In this document: positions 54,230-64,000 of the stretch, piece after piece
Layout: each line of letters starts with the position of its first letter
Numbering within the stretch: the first letter of the stretch is position 1
NCBI GenBank assembly: GCA_003330885.1
Contig: CP030277.1
Span: 3,150,001 to 3,214,000 of the forward strand
Reading direction: 5' to 3'
DNA length: 64,000 nucleotides
DNA from: Rhodobiaceae bacterium
Lineage (GTDB): Bacteria > Pseudomonadota > Alphaproteobacteria > Parvibaculales > Parvibaculaceae
The notes under the pieces: model-generated
Databases searched by the model: none
What the model was told of the DNA's origin: nothing
Seen by the model: the letters and a program-made list of their open reading frames with translations, nothing else
Position numbers and translations under genes: made by a program

Positions 54230-56509
54230 TTACCGAACCACTTTAGCCGTTTGGTCGAGATCATAGGCCGCGATAGCTGCCATATTCACCAGATCAGAAA
54301 CGGTGGCCCCCATATTCACAATCTGCACGGGCTTTGAGAGACCGGTCAGAAGTGGTCCCACAAGATCGGCGCCGCCAAGCTCCTGCAGCATCTTCGTGGA
54401 GATGGAGGCAGAGTGAATGGCCGGCATGATGAGAACATTGGCTGGTTCCGTCAGGCGACAGAACGGATACATGGCCAAGGCTTCGCGATTAAGCGCCACG
54501 TCTGCCGCCATTTCACCGTCATATTCAAAATCGACACTGCGCCCATCCAAAATCTCAACAGCCTCTCGGCATTTGGTTGAGCGTTCGCCAGTCGGGTGGC
54601 CGAATGTGGAATAGGCAAGCATGGCAACCCGCGGCTCATAGCCAAGGCGCCGCGCTACTTCAGCAGATTGCACAGCGATGTCGGCAAGCTCTTCAGCTTC
54701 TGGCATGTCGTGCACGTTCGTGTCGCCGATAAGGACGGTGCGCCCTCGAGAGATGATCATGGAAAGTCCCATGACACATTTGCCAGGCAGCGGATCGATG
54801 ACACGACGGATCTCCGACAAGGCAACCGCATAGTTCCGGGTCACACCGGTGACCATGGCGTCCGCATCGCCCATCTCAACCATCGCTGCGCCAAACACAT
54901 TGCGATCATTATTCACCATGCGGGTGCAATCGCGCAGCAGATAGCCTTTGCGTTGAAGCTTCTTATATAGAAACTCGCCATAAACCGGTGCGCGATCGGA
55001 CAGGCGGGAATTAATGATCTGAAGATCGGTGGACGCATCAAGCCCAATGGACTTCATCGTTGTCCGGATGACTTCATCCCGCCCGATCAGAACCGGTGTG
55101 CCAAGCCCGCTGTCGCGGAAGCTGAGTGCTGCGCGGATCACGCGCTCTTCTTCACCTTCTGCAAAGACAACCCGTTTTGGGTCACGTTTTACATGCTCAT
55201 AAATGACCTGTAGGGAGCTGGCCGTTGGGTCAAGGCGGGCGGAAAGTTCGTGCTTGTAGCCTTCCATATCAACGATGGGTTTGCGGGCAACGCCGCTATC
55301 CATGGCCGCACGCGCCACGGCTGGCGGGATCTCGCAAATGAGCCGTGGGTCGAATGGGACGGGAATGATATAGCCAGGACCAAATCTTGGCCGCTCTCCT
55401 TGATAGGCAGCCGCCACTTCATCCGGCACGTCTTCGCGCGCAAGCGCTGCGAGTGCTTCTGCGCAGGCGATTTTCATCTCTTCATTAATGGTGGTTGCCC
55501 GCACATCCAAGGCACCGCGGAAGATGTAAGGGAAGCCCAGAACATTGTTCACCTGGTTTGGATAGTCAGACCGGCCGGTCGCAACAATCGCATCATCACG
55601 AATGGCCGCCACTTCTTCCGGTGTGATTTCTGGATCAGGGTTCGCCATGGCAAAGATGATCGGCTGGTCTGCCATGCTGGCAACCATGGGTCCGGTGAGC
55701 GCCCCTTGCACAGAAAGGCCAAGGAACACATCTGCGCCGCGCACCGCGTCTTCCAATGTGCGATCATCGGTGGCAGCCGCATGCGCGCTCTTCCACTGGT
55801 TCATGCCTTCCGCGCGGCCTTGATAAATCACGCCTTTGGTGTCGCAAAGCAGCGCATTGTCGTGTGGCAGACCCATGGCTTTGATAAGCTCAAGGCAGGC
55901 AATGCCGGCAGAGCCGGCGCCGTTCACCACAACTTTAATGTCTTTGATGTCGCGTCCTGTCAGGTGGAGCGCGTTGATAAGGCCCGCTGCTGTAATGATC
56001 GCCGTGCCGTGCTGGTCATCATGAAAGACGGGGATGTTCATCATCTCGCGCAGACGTTCTTCAATGATGAAGCAGTCCGGTGCTTTGATGTCTTCGAGAT
56101 TGATGCCGCCGAAGGTGGGCCCGAGATAGCGAACCGCGCTCACAAACTCGTCGACGTCTTTTGTATCGACTTCCAAGTCGATGGAGTCCACATCCGCAAA
56201 CCGCTTGAAGAGAACGGCCTTCCCTTCCATGACGGGCTTGGACGCAAGCGCGCCGAGATCGCCGAGCCCCAGGATCGCTGTTCCGTTTGAGATAACCGCG
56301 ACCATATTGCCTTTCGACGTATAGTCGTAAGCACAGTCAGGAGAGTCAGCGATGGCGCGAACAGGAACGGCCACACCTGGCGAATAGGCGAGCGATAAGT
56401 CCCGCTGGGTCGCCATAGGTTTGGTAGGGGTGACCTCCAGCTTGCCGGGTTTGCCACGCGAGTGGAATCGCAGGGCTTCTTCGTCACTAAGCTGTCTTTT
56501 CTTTCCCAT
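54230..56509 (-). CDS. maeB: NADP-dependent malic enzyme, MaeB type
   Basis: MaeB decarboxylates malate to pyruvate with NADP. The 759-residue protein has the malic N-terminal domain (to about 170, with YTSKGNMVAVISNGTAILGL), the NAD-binding domain (about 170-420, VVNGAGSAGIACLELIKAMG) and a C-terminal phosphotransacetylase-like domain (about 435-759) that is regulatory in this family. The start at 56509 is backed by GGAAGG six bases upstream. The gene is convergent with olsB. Acetyl-CoA control through the PTA domain is known for E. coli MaeB. Confidence 0.96.
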   Translation of the reverse strand: MGKKRQLSDEEALRFHSRGKPGKLEVTPTKPMATQRDLSLAYSPGVAVPVRAIADSPDCAYDYTSKGNMVAVISNGTAILGLGDLGALASKPVMEGKAVLFKRFADVDSIDLEVDTKDVDEFVSAVRYLGPTFGGINLEDIKAPDCFIIEERLREMMNIPVFHDDQHGTAIITAAGLINALHLTGRDIKDIKVVVNGAGSAGIACLELIKAMGLPHDNALLCDTKGVIYQGRAEGMNQWKSAHAAATDDRTLEDAVRGADVFLGLSVQGALTGPMVASMADQPIIFAMANPDPEITPEEVAAIRDDAIVATGRSDYPNQVNNVLGFPYIFRGALDVRATTINEEMKIACAEALAALAREDVPDEVAAAYQGERPRFGPGYIIPVPFDPRLICEIPPAVARAAMDSGVARKPIVDMEGYKHELSARLDPTASSLQVIYEHVKRDPKRVVFAEGEEERVIRAALSFRDSGLGTPVLIGRDEVIRTTMKSIGLDASTDLQIINSRLSDRAPVYGEFLYKKLQRKGYLLRDCTRMVNNDRNVFGAAMVEMGDADAMVTGVTRNYAVALSEIRRVIDPLPGKCVMGLSMIISRGRTVLIGDTNVHDMPEAEELADIAVQSAEVARRLGYEPRVAMLAYSTFGHPTGERSTKCREAVEILDGRSVDFEYDGEMAADVALNREALAMYPFCRLTEPANVLIMPAIHSASISTKMLQELGGADLVGPLLTGLSKPVQIVNMGATVSDLVNMAAIAAYDLDQTAKVVR

Positions 56510-56828
56510 TTCGGGCCTTCCGCGCAATAAATGAACTCAAACGGCGCGTAGGCGTACCTCATATTGCGTGGGCTGGCTAGCCCTGATTCCAAAATTACGA
56601 CAGAAAGTGGGGCTTTTCTGGCTTTGCCAGGTGAAGTGTGCCGGTTCACCGTCCGGAAACGCCTCAAAATGGAGCCGTTTTGACCTTGTTGAGCCTCAAA
56701 TGTGGCTTTATCCTCGGGTTTTGAGGACGTGTTGTGTTTTGTAGGATTTCCATCGGCGCCAAAAAAACGCGTGAAATTGGCGCGATTTTTGGCCCTGTAT
56801 AAACGCAACACGGTTTTGAGCACCCCAC
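56510..56828. other. Divergent maeB/GNAT intergenic region
   Basis: These 319 bp carry both promoters. Visible structures are a hairpin GGTGAA ... TTCACC near 56630-56650 and the palindrome at 56758-56793 described separately. No ORF is convincing. Confidence 0.6.
56758..56793. promoter_or_regulatory. Palindrome and -10-like box before the GNAT gene
   Basis: GCCAAAAA (56758-56765) pairs with TTTTTGGC (56786-56793), and CGCG pairs with CGCG inside. TATAAA follows at 56798-56803, 26 bases before the GNAT start, so the dyad would cover the -35 region. It could be an operator; no regulator is known. Confidence 0.45.
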
Positions 56829-57587
56829 ATGAAAAACATCCATCTTTGGCACGTTGAAAGCGCGTGCTGGACCGCCTGGCCGTCAGCTGAAGACAAGATG
56901 ATCGACGGATGGCTTTGCCGCGCATCCGGCGGTGAAACGAAGCGCACAAATTCAGCAAATGCGACCCTAGAGTCATGCTCTATTCGGGGTGTTGTTGAGC
57001 CCGTCGCGAAATTCTATGCCGACAGGGATCAGCCTCTGCTTTTTCGGACAGTCTCCTTCATGCCGGAGATTGAGCAGGCACTGGCGGCAAGCGGATTTCA
57101 GCCTGAAGCGGAGACCTGCACGCTAGAGGCCGACTTGAGCAAGGTCAGCGAAATGGAGTGCGCGGGAATAGAGTTGCACTCCAACCCGTCAGATGAATGG
57201 ATTGCTGACAAATTGAGATTGAGCCCTATGACGCCAGCTCAACAAGAGGCTTATCGCGCCATGCTGGCTCGGATATCGGTTCCGGCCTGCTTTGCGCGAA
57301 GTGTCGAGAAGGGAAACGGGCTCTCGCTCGCCTATGGCGCCATTGTTGACGGCATTCTGGTCATCGAGTCTGTAGTGACCGACCCGGCTCATCGAGGCAA
57401 GGGCCTGGCGGGGAAGGTTGTCGGGTCGCTCATGACCTGGGCAGCAGGTAAGGGCGCGACCCTGTCCTGCCTGCAGGTAGAAGCGGAGAATGCTCCCGCA
57501 CGCAGACTCTATAAAAAGCTGGGATATGAAACCGAGCTCTACCGCTACCAGTACTGGCGTGACGCTGCGACTGCGATCAGAACTTGA
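56829..57587 (+). CDS. GNAT-family N-acetyltransferase
   Basis: The 252-residue protein has a variable N-terminal half (1-130) and a GNAT domain at about 150-250 with VIESVVTDPAHRGKGLAGKV (motif A) and ENAPARRLYKKLGYETELYR (motif B). The N-terminal half is a degenerate second GNAT-like fold, as seen in two-domain acetyltransferases. The substrate is unknown. It is divergent from maeB and its 3' end overlaps the next gene on the opposite strand by 11 bases. Confidence 0.87.
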   Translation: MKNIHLWHVESACWTAWPSAEDKMIDGWLCRASGGETKRTNSANATLESCSIRGVVEPVAKFYADRDQPLLFRTVSFMPEIEQALAASGFQPEAETCTLEADLSKVSEMECAGIELHSNPSDEWIADKLRLSPMTPAQQEAYRAMLARISVPACFARSVEKGNGLSLAYGAIVDGILVIESVVTDPAHRGKGLAGKVVGSLMTWAAGKGATLSCLQVEAENAPARRLYKKLGYETELYRYQYWRDAATAIRT

Positions 57588-58134
57588 TCGAGACGCCAGT
57601 CTCAACGCTGTCTTCACCATCCAGGTCGCGATTGGTCCCGTTGATGGCCTCTTTGCGTGTATAGCCAACCCGCAAGTCGATCTGATCATTCACATTGACT
57701 GTTGTGCCACCACCCAGAGAAGCGTTTGTATCGGCAGCAAGGCCGGAGCCTCCGTGGATAAGATGGTCGTCACGGGCTTCCAGGTCGGCTCCCAGTTCTA
57801 CATAGGGCTGAATGTTCACGGCCTGATCGGCGGCCTGATGGTCGCCAAGGTCCAGGCGTTGGGTGGCACCGACACTGTTTTCGTCCGCGCTGACTGCCGG
57901 GTCCAGACCGTTCCGTTGAAGAATGGTGGTTTCCTGGGGAGCATCACCTGGCTTCGCCACATCCTGGGTAAGACCATAGGAAATAGAGTCATGCTCCAGC
58001 GGCATTGCGGTGTCGAGGTCGAGAACGAGGGGCGCGGCGGGTTCTGATGTGGTTGCGCCGTCGTCTGCGTGAAGTGCCGTCGACAGGGGGAAAGCCGAGA
58101 GAACTGCAATGATCGTGAGGGTTCTAATTTTCAT
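57577..58134 (-). CDS. Secreted/outer-membrane protein of unknown function
   Basis: The 185-residue product starts MKIRTLTIIAVLSAFPLS with a signal peptide ending near ALHADD. The mature part is acidic at first; the last 80 residues alternate polar and hydrophobic residues (AVNIQPYVELGADLEARDD and DQIDLRVGYTRKEAI) and end VSIKF with terminal Phe, as outer membrane beta-barrels do. It is too short for a typical porin and may be a small barrel or truncated relative. No family is recognised. Its 3' end overlaps that of the convergent GNAT gene. Confidence 0.7.
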   Translation of the reverse strand: MKIRTLTIIAVLSAFPLSTALHADDGATTSEPAAPLVLDLDTAMPLEHDSISYGLTQDVAKPGDAPQETTILQRNGLDPAVSADENSVGATQRLDLGDHQAADQAVNIQPYVELGADLEARDDHLIHGGSGLAADTNASLGGGTTVNVNDQIDLRVGYTRKEAINGTNRDLDGEDSVETGVSIKF

Positions 58135-58227
58135 AGGATGAGTTAAAGCGCGCGAATATGACCAGAATAAGGATTTTGCTTCTGATCTCGTTTCAGATTG
58201 AGCTGCTATCTGATACCTTGCTGGCCC

Positions 58228-60945
58228 ATGAGTACGCCTGAGAAAAACAAAAAAACGGCCGCTAGCAAGGCTGATGCCGTCACGCCCATGATGGCGCAAT
58301 ATATGGAACTGAAAGCCGATCAACAGGACGCGCTTCTGTTCTACCGGATGGGCGATTTTTACGAACTCTTCTTTGACGATGCGGTAGCGGCTGCGGCCGC
58401 CCTCGACATCACGCTCACCAAACGCGGCAAACATCTGGGCGAAGACATCCCCATGTGCGGCGTCCCAGTGCATGCCGCTGACGCCTATCTTGAACGCCTC
58501 ATCCGAAAAGGTTTCCGGGTCGCCGTCTGCGAGCAGACGGAGGATCCGGCAGAAGCAAAAAAACGCGGTTCAAAATCGGTCGTGCGCCGCGAAGTGGTGC
58601 GGCTGGTGACGCCAGGCACGCTGACCGAAGAAACACTTCTTGATGCACGCGCGCATAACTATCTGGCGGCCTTGTCGCGCACCGCCGCTGGCGGTGTTTT
58701 GGGTCTGGCTTATGCAGATGTCTCCACCGGCGATTTTTCAGTCATGGAAGTCAGCGCGGAAAATCTCGGCGCTGAACTGGCGCGGCTGGATGCGAGCGAA
58801 CTGATTTTGCCCCAGGCGCTGCTGGCCGATGAACAGATCGCCTTCACCTTGTCGATGCAGAATGCGGTGACACCGCTGCCAGGCGAACGATTTGATTCAA
58901 CACGCGCAGAACGGCGTCTCAAAGAAACACTGAACGTAGGCGCGCTGGATGCTTTCGGCGCCTTTACCCGTGCCGAGCTGGGCGCGGCAGGTGCGCTGGT
59001 CGACTATCTGGATCTGACGCAAGTGGGCCAGATGCCCGCGTTGAAACCACCCACCCAGTTGGGGCAGGGCGCAGCCATGGCTATGGATGCGGCGACGCGC
59101 GCCAATCTGGAACTCACCAAAACCCTTGCGGGTGAAAAGCAGGGGTCGCTGCTCGCAACCATCGACCGCACCGTGACAGGCGCCGGAGCGCGCGAACTGG
59201 CAAGCCGCTTGGCAGCTCCTTTGACAGATGTGGCACAGGTTCGCGCACGTCAGGACGCGATCAGTTTTCTGGTCGATGGCCGTGAGCTGCGGGGAAACCT
59301 GCGGCGGGATCTGGCAGCCGCCCCGGATATGGCGCGGTCTCTCTCCCGCCTCTCCGTAGGGCGCGGCGGCCCCAGAGATCTTGCTGCCATTCGAGACGGG
59401 CTTGCACAGGCTCATGAGATCGCAACGCGGCTGCGAGCTTTGGACACAGGCGTAGAGGGTTTGCCAGACGAGATCGAAAACGCACGCCGGTCGCTAGAAG
59501 CTTGCGCGGCCGCCTTGAAAGACGAACTATCCCGCGCGCTCGGTGTGGATCTTCCCTTGATGGCCCGCGACGGCGGCTTTGTGGCCAAGGGCTATCATCC
59601 ACCCTTGGACGAAACGCGATTGCTTCGCGATGAAAGCAGGCGTGTGATCGCCGGCCTGCAGACCAAATATGCAGAAGAGACGACGATCAACGCGATGAAG
59701 ATCAAGCACAATAATGTGCTCGGCTATTTCATTGAGGTGGCGCCGCGTCATGCCGACGCGCTCATGTCGGCGCCTCTCAACGAGACCTATATTCATCGCC
59801 AGACCATGGCGAACGCCGTTCGCTTCACGACGGTGGAGCTTTCAGAACTCGCAGAGAAACTATCGCGCGCCGGTGCCCAGGCTCTGGAGATGGAGCTCGG
59901 CGTTTTTGCAAAGCTCGCCGAGCGCGTTCTCGACAATACGCTAGCGATTGCGAACGCTGCCGATGCCCTGGCGGTGCTCGATGTGGCGGAAGGTCTCGCA
60001 GAACTAGCGGAAGAACAGCGTTGGACCAGACCCCACGTGGATGGGTCGCTCGCATTTGACATCAAAGGCGCGCGCCACCCGGTTGTAGAGGCAGCACTTG
60101 AAAAGGCTGGCGATGGGCCTTTTGTCGCGAACGATTGTGATCTGTCAGCCGATTCAGAAGAAGCAAGACGGCTCTGGTTGCTCACGGGCCCGAATATGGC
60201 AGGTAAATCGACCTACCTGCGTCAGAACGCCCTGATCGCCATTTTGGCCCAAATGGGGAGTTTTGTGCCCGCTGCGGAAGCCTCCATTGGCATTGTGGAT
60301 AGGCTCTTCTCCCGCGTCGGTGCAGCCGATGATCTGGCGCGCGGCCGCTCCACCTTCATGGTGGAAATGATTGAGACGGCCGCAATCCTCAATCAGGCAG
60401 GCGCCCACGCGCTCGTCATTCTCGATGAAATCGGACGCGGGACCGCCACCTTTGACGGGCTCTCCATTGCCTGGGCTGCCGTTGAGCATCTCCATGAGGT
60501 CAATAAGTGCCGGGCGCTGTTCGCGACCCACTATCACGAGCTGACCGCGCTCAACGAAAAACTTCCCTCTCTGGCCAATGCCACCATGAAGGTTAAGGAG
60601 TGGCAGGGCGATGTGGTCTTCCTGCACGAGGTCGCCGCCGGCGCCGCCGATCGCTCCTACGGCATCCAGGTGGCAAAGCTCGCAGGGCTGCCGCCAGCAG
60701 TGATTGAGCGGGCCCATCAGGTGCTTGCCGCCCTCGAAGAAGGCTCGGAAAGCAGCGGCGCTGCGACTTTGGTGGAAGACCTGCCACTTTTCTCAAGCGC
60801 GCCCAGACCTCAGAGTGGGCGCTCCGCTGAGCCCAGTGTGGTGGAGCAGGAACTGGCCGCGCTCAACCCTGACGACCTCAGTCCGAAAGAGGCGCTTGAG
60901 CTGATCTATGCGCTGAAGGGCAAAATTCCTGATTCAATAAGCTGA
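58228..60945 (+). CDS. mutS: DNA mismatch repair protein MutS
   Basis: MutS recognises base mismatches and short indels. The 905-residue protein has domain I with [15 protein letters not shown] (Phe-x-Glu of mismatch binding), connector and lever domains, and the ABC-type ATPase with [20 protein letters not shown] near residue 654 and [12 protein letters not shown]. It ends with the usual C-terminal helix. MSTPEKNKK at 58228 is the start; the longest frame begins 10 codons earlier. It precedes glnD by 330 bp, an order also seen in related alphaproteobacteria. Confidence 0.97.
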   Translation: MSTPEKNKKTAASKADAVTPMMAQYMELKADQQDALLFYRMGDFYELFFDDAVAAAAALDITLTKRGKHLGEDIPMCGVPVHAADAYLERLIRKGFRVAVCEQTEDPAEAKKRGSKSVVRREVVRLVTPGTLTEETLLDARAHNYLAALSRTAAGGVLGLAYADVSTGDFSVMEVSAENLGAELARLDASELILPQALLADEQIAFTLSMQNAVTPLPGERFDSTRAERRLKETLNVGALDAFGAFTRAELGAAGALVDYLDLTQVGQMPALKPPTQLGQGAAMAMDAATRANLELTKTLAGEKQGSLLATIDRTVTGAGARELASRLAAPLTDVAQVRARQDAISFLVDGRELRGNLRRDLAAAPDMARSLSRLSVGRGGPRDLAAIRDGLAQAHEIATRLRALDTGVEGLPDEIENARRSLEACAAALKDELSRALGVDLPLMARDGGFVAKGYHPPLDETRLLRDESRRVIAGLQTKYAEETTINAMKIKHNNVLGYFIEVAPRHADALMSAPLNETYIHRQTMANAVRFTTVELSELAEKLSRAGAQALEMELGVFAKLAERVLDNTLAIANAADALAVLDVAEGLAELAEEQRWTRPHVDGSLAFDIKGARHPVVEAALEKAGDGPFVANDCDLSADSEEARRLWLLTGPNMAGKSTYLRQNALIAILAQMGSFVPAAEASIGIVDRLFSRVGAADDLARGRSTFMVEMIETAAILNQAGAHALVILDEIGRGTATFDGLSIAWAAVEHLHEVNKCRALFATHYHELTALNEKLPSLANATMKVKEWQGDVVFLHEVAAGAADRSYGIQVAKLAGLPPAVIERAHQVLAALEEGSESSGAATLVEDLPLFSSAPRPQSGRSAEPSVVEQELAALNPDDLSPKEALELIYALKGKIPDSIS

Positions 60946-61275
60946 ATCAACGGCTTGGCAGCCAAAGATTCGCTAGAATCTTATTTTCACCGGATCGCAG
61001 ATTCGCCAACAGAGTCAGGCACTTAACATGGTTAAGAAGAGCTAAAGGTTTACATCTGTTAATATTTGCTACCGGCGAACATTTGGATCGATCGGTAACT
61101 GACTGAAACTTATGGATAATTTTTGGTCAGTATCATTGACTCATTTAGATCGAATTTCGCGCCCTACCTGTTAGAGTGTTTGGCGTGGGTTGTGGATGAA
61201 GCACCCTGCTATAGATCATGAGACGGGATCGAAAGCGCTGACGCGGCGCCAGCCGACCAGCTGAAAGGAATGTCT
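60946..61275. other. mutS-glnD intergenic region
   Basis: These 330 bp are more AT-rich than the genes around. They hold the mutS terminator candidate and must carry the glnD promoter. TTGACT at 61136-61141 is a fair -35, but no good -10 stands at 16-18 bases. I see no ORF or tRNA. Confidence 0.6.
60965..60988 (+). terminator. Candidate terminator of mutS
   Basis: AAGATTC (60965-60971) and GAATCTT (60976-60982) form a perfect 7-bp stem with loop GCTA, followed by ATTTTC, 20 bases after the mutS stop. Confidence 0.55.
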
Positions 61276-64000
61276 ATGGGCCGAAGTCTTCCGAGCATGC
61301 TTGAGATTGCCGATCCGGCTGCCATCCGCAGCGCCTTGGACGCCGCTCATGAGGCCCATGCAGGCAATGACACCGCACTGCGTCAGGCCATGATGGAGGT
61401 TCTGAAAACGGCTCAGGTAGAGGGTCGAGCGAAAGCGCGCGAGCGCCTGGAACAGGGCGCCCATCGAGGCCGGGTCTGTGCGGAAAGTCTCTCCTATCTC
61501 CAGGACACCATCATTCGGGAATTGTTCGGTTTTGCCACCCGGACCCAGTTCCGCGCGACCAACCCAACCTCGTCGGAACGCCTCACCATCGTCGCCACAG
61601 GCGGCTATGGCCGGGGTGCGCTGGCACCTGGGTCCGACGTCGATCTGCTCTTTTTGCTTCCCTACAAGCAGACCCCCTGGGGAGAAAGTCTTGCAGAATT
61701 CATTCTGTATGCGCTGTGGGATCTGGGCTTAAAGGTGGGCCACGCCACCCGATCCATTGCTGATTGTATTCGTCTCTCCAAAGAAGACATGACCATCCGA
61801 ACCGCGCTCCTGGAATCCCGCTATCTGTGCGGGGACAAGGAGCTGTTCAACGATATGGAGGTGGCCTTCGATAAGGATGTGGTGAAAGGCACTGCGAATG
61901 AGTTTGTGGAGGCGAAACTTGCCGAGCGCGATGACCGCCATGAGCGCACCGGCATGTCCCGCTATCTGGTTGAGCCCAATGTGAAGGAAGGTAAGGGGGG
62001 ATTGCGCGATCTCCACACGCTGTTTTGGATCGCCAAATATGTTTATCGAGTCAAAAAACCAAGCGACCTGGTGAAGGCCGGTGTCTTCAGCCGACAGGAA
62101 TACAATCTCTTCCGCAAGGCGGAGGATTTCCTTTGGGCTGTGCGCTGCGAGCTGCACTTTGTCACGGGCCGGGCCGAAGAACGCATCTCCTTTGATGTGC
62201 AGACAGAAATGGCCGAGCTTCTGGGCTACCAGGAACATCGTGGCCTGCGCGGCGTTGAACGTTTCATGAAGCACTATTTCCTGGTGGCGAAAGATGTAGG
62301 CGACCTCACCCGCATTCTCTGTTCTATCCTCGAGGATCAGGAGCAGAAGAAAAAACCGGGTATTGGCCGCTTCATGGCCGCGCTCCGCCGCAAGAAAGAT
62401 GTGCAGGGCTTTGAAGTGGCTGCTGGGCGCCTTTCTGTGAAAAGCGAAAGCTTCTTCGAAGAAGACCCGGTCAATATTTTGCGGCTCTTCCATGTGGTGG
62501 ATGAGCATGGGCTCCAGATCCATCCAAAGGCGCTGCAGCTGCTCACCCGCTCGATGAAACTGATCGATGCGAAATTGCGCAAAAATGAAGAGGCGAACCG
62601 TCTCTTCCGGGAAATCCTGACATCGCGGAAAAACCCGGAACGCACTTTGCGGAAAATGAATGAGGCAGGCGTGCTCGGCCGCTTTGTGCCGGACTTCGGG
62701 CGCATCGTCGCACTGATGCAGTTCAACATGTATCACCACTACACCGCAGATGAGCATCTGATCCGCGCCATCGGCATCCTGTCAGAAATTGAGCGCGGCG
62801 ACTTGGCGGAAGAATATCCGCTGGCAAATGAACTCATGTCGAAGACGGGCAAGCGCGACGTGCTCTTTGTCGCCATGTTCCTTCATGATATTGCCAAAGG
62901 CCGTCCGGAAGATCATTCCGAAGCAGGCGCTGCCATTGCCCGCAAACTCTGTCCACGGCTTGGCATGAGCAAGGGCGACACGGAGACCGTTGCCTGGCTG
63001 GTGGAAAACCATCTGGTGATGAGCGACATCGCCCAGAAGCGCGATCTGTCCGATCCAAAAACCATCCAGGATTTTGCAAACATCGTGCAAAGCCCCGAGC
63101 GCCTGAAACTACTATTGGTGCTGACCGTAGCCGACATCAAGGCCGTGGGTCCCGGCACCTGGAACGGCTGGAAGGCGCAGCTTCTGCGCGAACTATATTT
63201 CGAAACCGAAGGCGTGCTGTCCGGTGAGACGAGCGTCAATCGCGAAGGTCGCATCGCTGTGGCCAAAGAAGCGCTCGCAGCAGCATTGGAAGGCGATTGG
63301 CCGAAAACGCGGATCGACACCCAATTGCGGCGTCACTCGCCGGGCTATTGGCTGGGTTTTGATACCGACGCTCATGTGCGCCATGCGACCCTCATGTGGG
63401 AAGGACGCGAAGAACCGTTGGTGGTGGAGGCACGCCCCGATACCGAGCGGGCTGTAACAGAGATTACGCTCTTCACTCAGGATCACCCGGGTCTCTTCTC
63501 GCGCTTTGCGGGCGCCTGCGCGGCAGGCGGCGTCACCATTGTGGATGCCAAAATTTTCACGACCCGCGATGGCATGGCGCTTGATACGCTCTGGGTGCAG
63601 GACGATCAGAAAACGGCCCTTCGCGAACCCCGTCGGCTGGATCGCCTCGAAGACACGATCCGCAAAGTGCTGGCGGGAGACATTTTGCCGCCCGATGCTA
63701 TTGAACAACGCAACAAGCGGCAAAGCATGCTCGATGCCTTCACCATTGCCCCCAATGTCTATATCGACAATGAGGCGTCAGAAGAGTTCACGGTGATTGA
63801 GGTAAACGGTCTCGACAGGCCGGGCCTCTTGCATGCGTTGACCCGCACCTTCTTCCACCTGGGTCTCACCATTGGCTCCGCCCATATTGCGACCTTCGGG
63901 GAGCGGGCGGTGGACGTATTTTACGTCAAGGACCTGATCGGTCAGAAAGTGACCAATACAAACAAGAAGAAGGCTGTGGAGCGTCAGCTGCTGGAAGCGC
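61276..64000 (+). CDS. glnD: [Protein-PII] uridylyltransferase/removing enzyme, 3' end cut by window
   Basis: GlnD uridylylates and deuridylylates PII proteins in response to glutamine and so sets nitrogen control. About 908 residues are visible without a stop. The nucleotidyltransferase domain has GGYGRG followed by GSDVDLLFLL near residues 108-125. The segment KEGKGGLRDLHTLFWIAKY lies near 238, the HD domain (LHDIAKGRPEDHSEAGA) near 536, and two ACT domains start near 728 and 838. The start at 61276 is supported by GAAAGGAA just upstream. Members are usually about 930-940 residues, so only the very end is missing. Confidence 0.96.
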   Translation, partial: MGRSLPSMLEIADPAAIRSALDAAHEAHAGNDTALRQAMMEVLKTAQVEGRAKARERLEQGAHRGRVCAESLSYLQDTIIRELFGFATRTQFRATNPTSSERLTIVATGGYGRGALAPGSDVDLLFLLPYKQTPWGESLAEFILYALWDLGLKVGHATRSIADCIRLSKEDMTIRTALLESRYLCGDKELFNDMEVAFDKDVVKGTANEFVEAKLAERDDRHERTGMSRYLVEPNVKEGKGGLRDLHTLFWIAKYVYRVKKPSDLVKAGVFSRQEYNLFRKAEDFLWAVRCELHFVTGRAEERISFDVQTEMAELLGYQEHRGLRGVERFMKHYFLVAKDVGDLTRILCSILEDQEQKKKPGIGRFMAALRRKKDVQGFEVAAGRLSVKSESFFEEDPVNILRLFHVVDEHGLQIHPKALQLLTRSMKLIDAKLRKNEEANRLFREILTSRKNPERTLRKMNEAGVLGRFVPDFGRIVALMQFNMYHHYTADEHLIRAIGILSEIERGDLAEEYPLANELMSKTGKRDVLFVAMFLHDIAKGRPEDHSEAGAAIARKLCPRLGMSKGDTETVAWLVENHLVMSDIAQKRDLSDPKTIQDFANIVQSPERLKLLLVLTVADIKAVGPGTWNGWKAQLLRELYFETEGVLSGETSVNREGRIAVAKEALAAALEGDWPKTRIDTQLRRHSPGYWLGFDTDAHVRHATLMWEGREEPLVVEARPDTERAVTEITLFTQDHPGLFSRFAGACAAGGVTIVDAKIFTTRDGMALDTLWVQDDQKTALREPRRLDRLEDTIRKVLAGDILPPDAIEQRNKRQSMLDAFTIAPNVYIDNEASEEFTVIEVNGLDRPGLLHALTRTFFHLGLTIGSAHIATFGERAVDVFYVKDLIGQKVTNTNKKKAVERQLLEA

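Noticed and set aside
55250-56290. 346-codon plus-strand ORF opposite maeB
   Set aside because: Shadow of a highly conserved, correctly framed malic enzyme gene on the other strand.

Overview
The window is a contiguous, gene-dense stretch of an alphaproteobacterial chromosome, with Hyphomicrobiales/Parvibaculales-like gene content and moderately high GC by eye. The main evidence is the order DUF2628-hisH-hisA-hisF ... hisE-coaA, the nth/DUF2244 pair, the hrcA-grpE // rph-rdgB-hemW divergon, the lpoA-like // rsmI-yraN-BON-gshB block, an OlsB-type ornithine lipid acyltransferase, the MaeB malic enzyme and GlnD. I saw no phage, IS transposase, CRISPR array, rRNA or tRNA. Nearly every gene is intact; the first (DUF2628) and last (glnD) are cut by the window ends.

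Layout. 1-7.1 kb: histidine biosynthesis and coaA, with a CYTH-CHAD polyphosphate-type gene and a pentapeptide-repeat gene inserted between hisF and hisE. 7.1-13.3 kb: a membrane protein, a PfkB (adenosine kinase-like) kinase, a CysZ/EI24 protein, a lipoprotein, nth with a tandemly triplicated 3' tail, DUF2244, gpmA and dapB. 13.4-15.9 kb: a TetR regulator with a near-perfect 33-bp operator just before its start codon, and the NmrA-type and MDR oxidoreductases behind it. 16-21.4 kb: two paralogous OprP-type porins flanking a chemoreceptor; the second porin has a perfectly spaced Pho box. 21.5-26.5 kb: enoyl-CoA hydratase, dnaJ, dnaK, alkB. 26.5-32.5 kb: a small basic protein divergent from a LysR regulator, then three consecutive paralogous membrane histidine kinases with no response regulator. 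32.5-38 kb: nnrU, grpE, hrcA, rph, rdgB, hemW. 38-45 kb: a zeta-like GST, an LpoA-like lipoprotein, rsmI, yraN, a BON lipoprotein, gshB and nitrile hydratase beta and alpha. 45-51 kb: a diguanylate cyclase with a degenerate receiver, a pectinacetylesterase-family protein, comM, a hybrid kinase and a 62-bp tandem hairpin array. 51.2-64 kb: a GNAT, an AmpG-like permease with an apparent ATT start, olsB, maeB, another GNAT, a small secreted protein, mutS and glnD.

The most distinctive signal is intergenic. Palindromic elements sit at almost every roomy convergent gene junction. They include two copies of a 165-169 bp element with 33-bp inverted ends, a five-unit 62-bp hairpin array with a diverged solo relative elsewhere, and duplicated hairpins behind both porins. 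Several show compensatory base changes, which suggests selection for RNA or DNA structure, probably bidirectional transcription termination. Functionally the window joins housekeeping (histidine, lysine, CoA and glutathione synthesis, protein folding, DNA repair), phosphate acquisition (Pho-boxed porin, possibly CYTH-CHAD), nitrogen control (glnD) and a dense set of signal-transduction genes.
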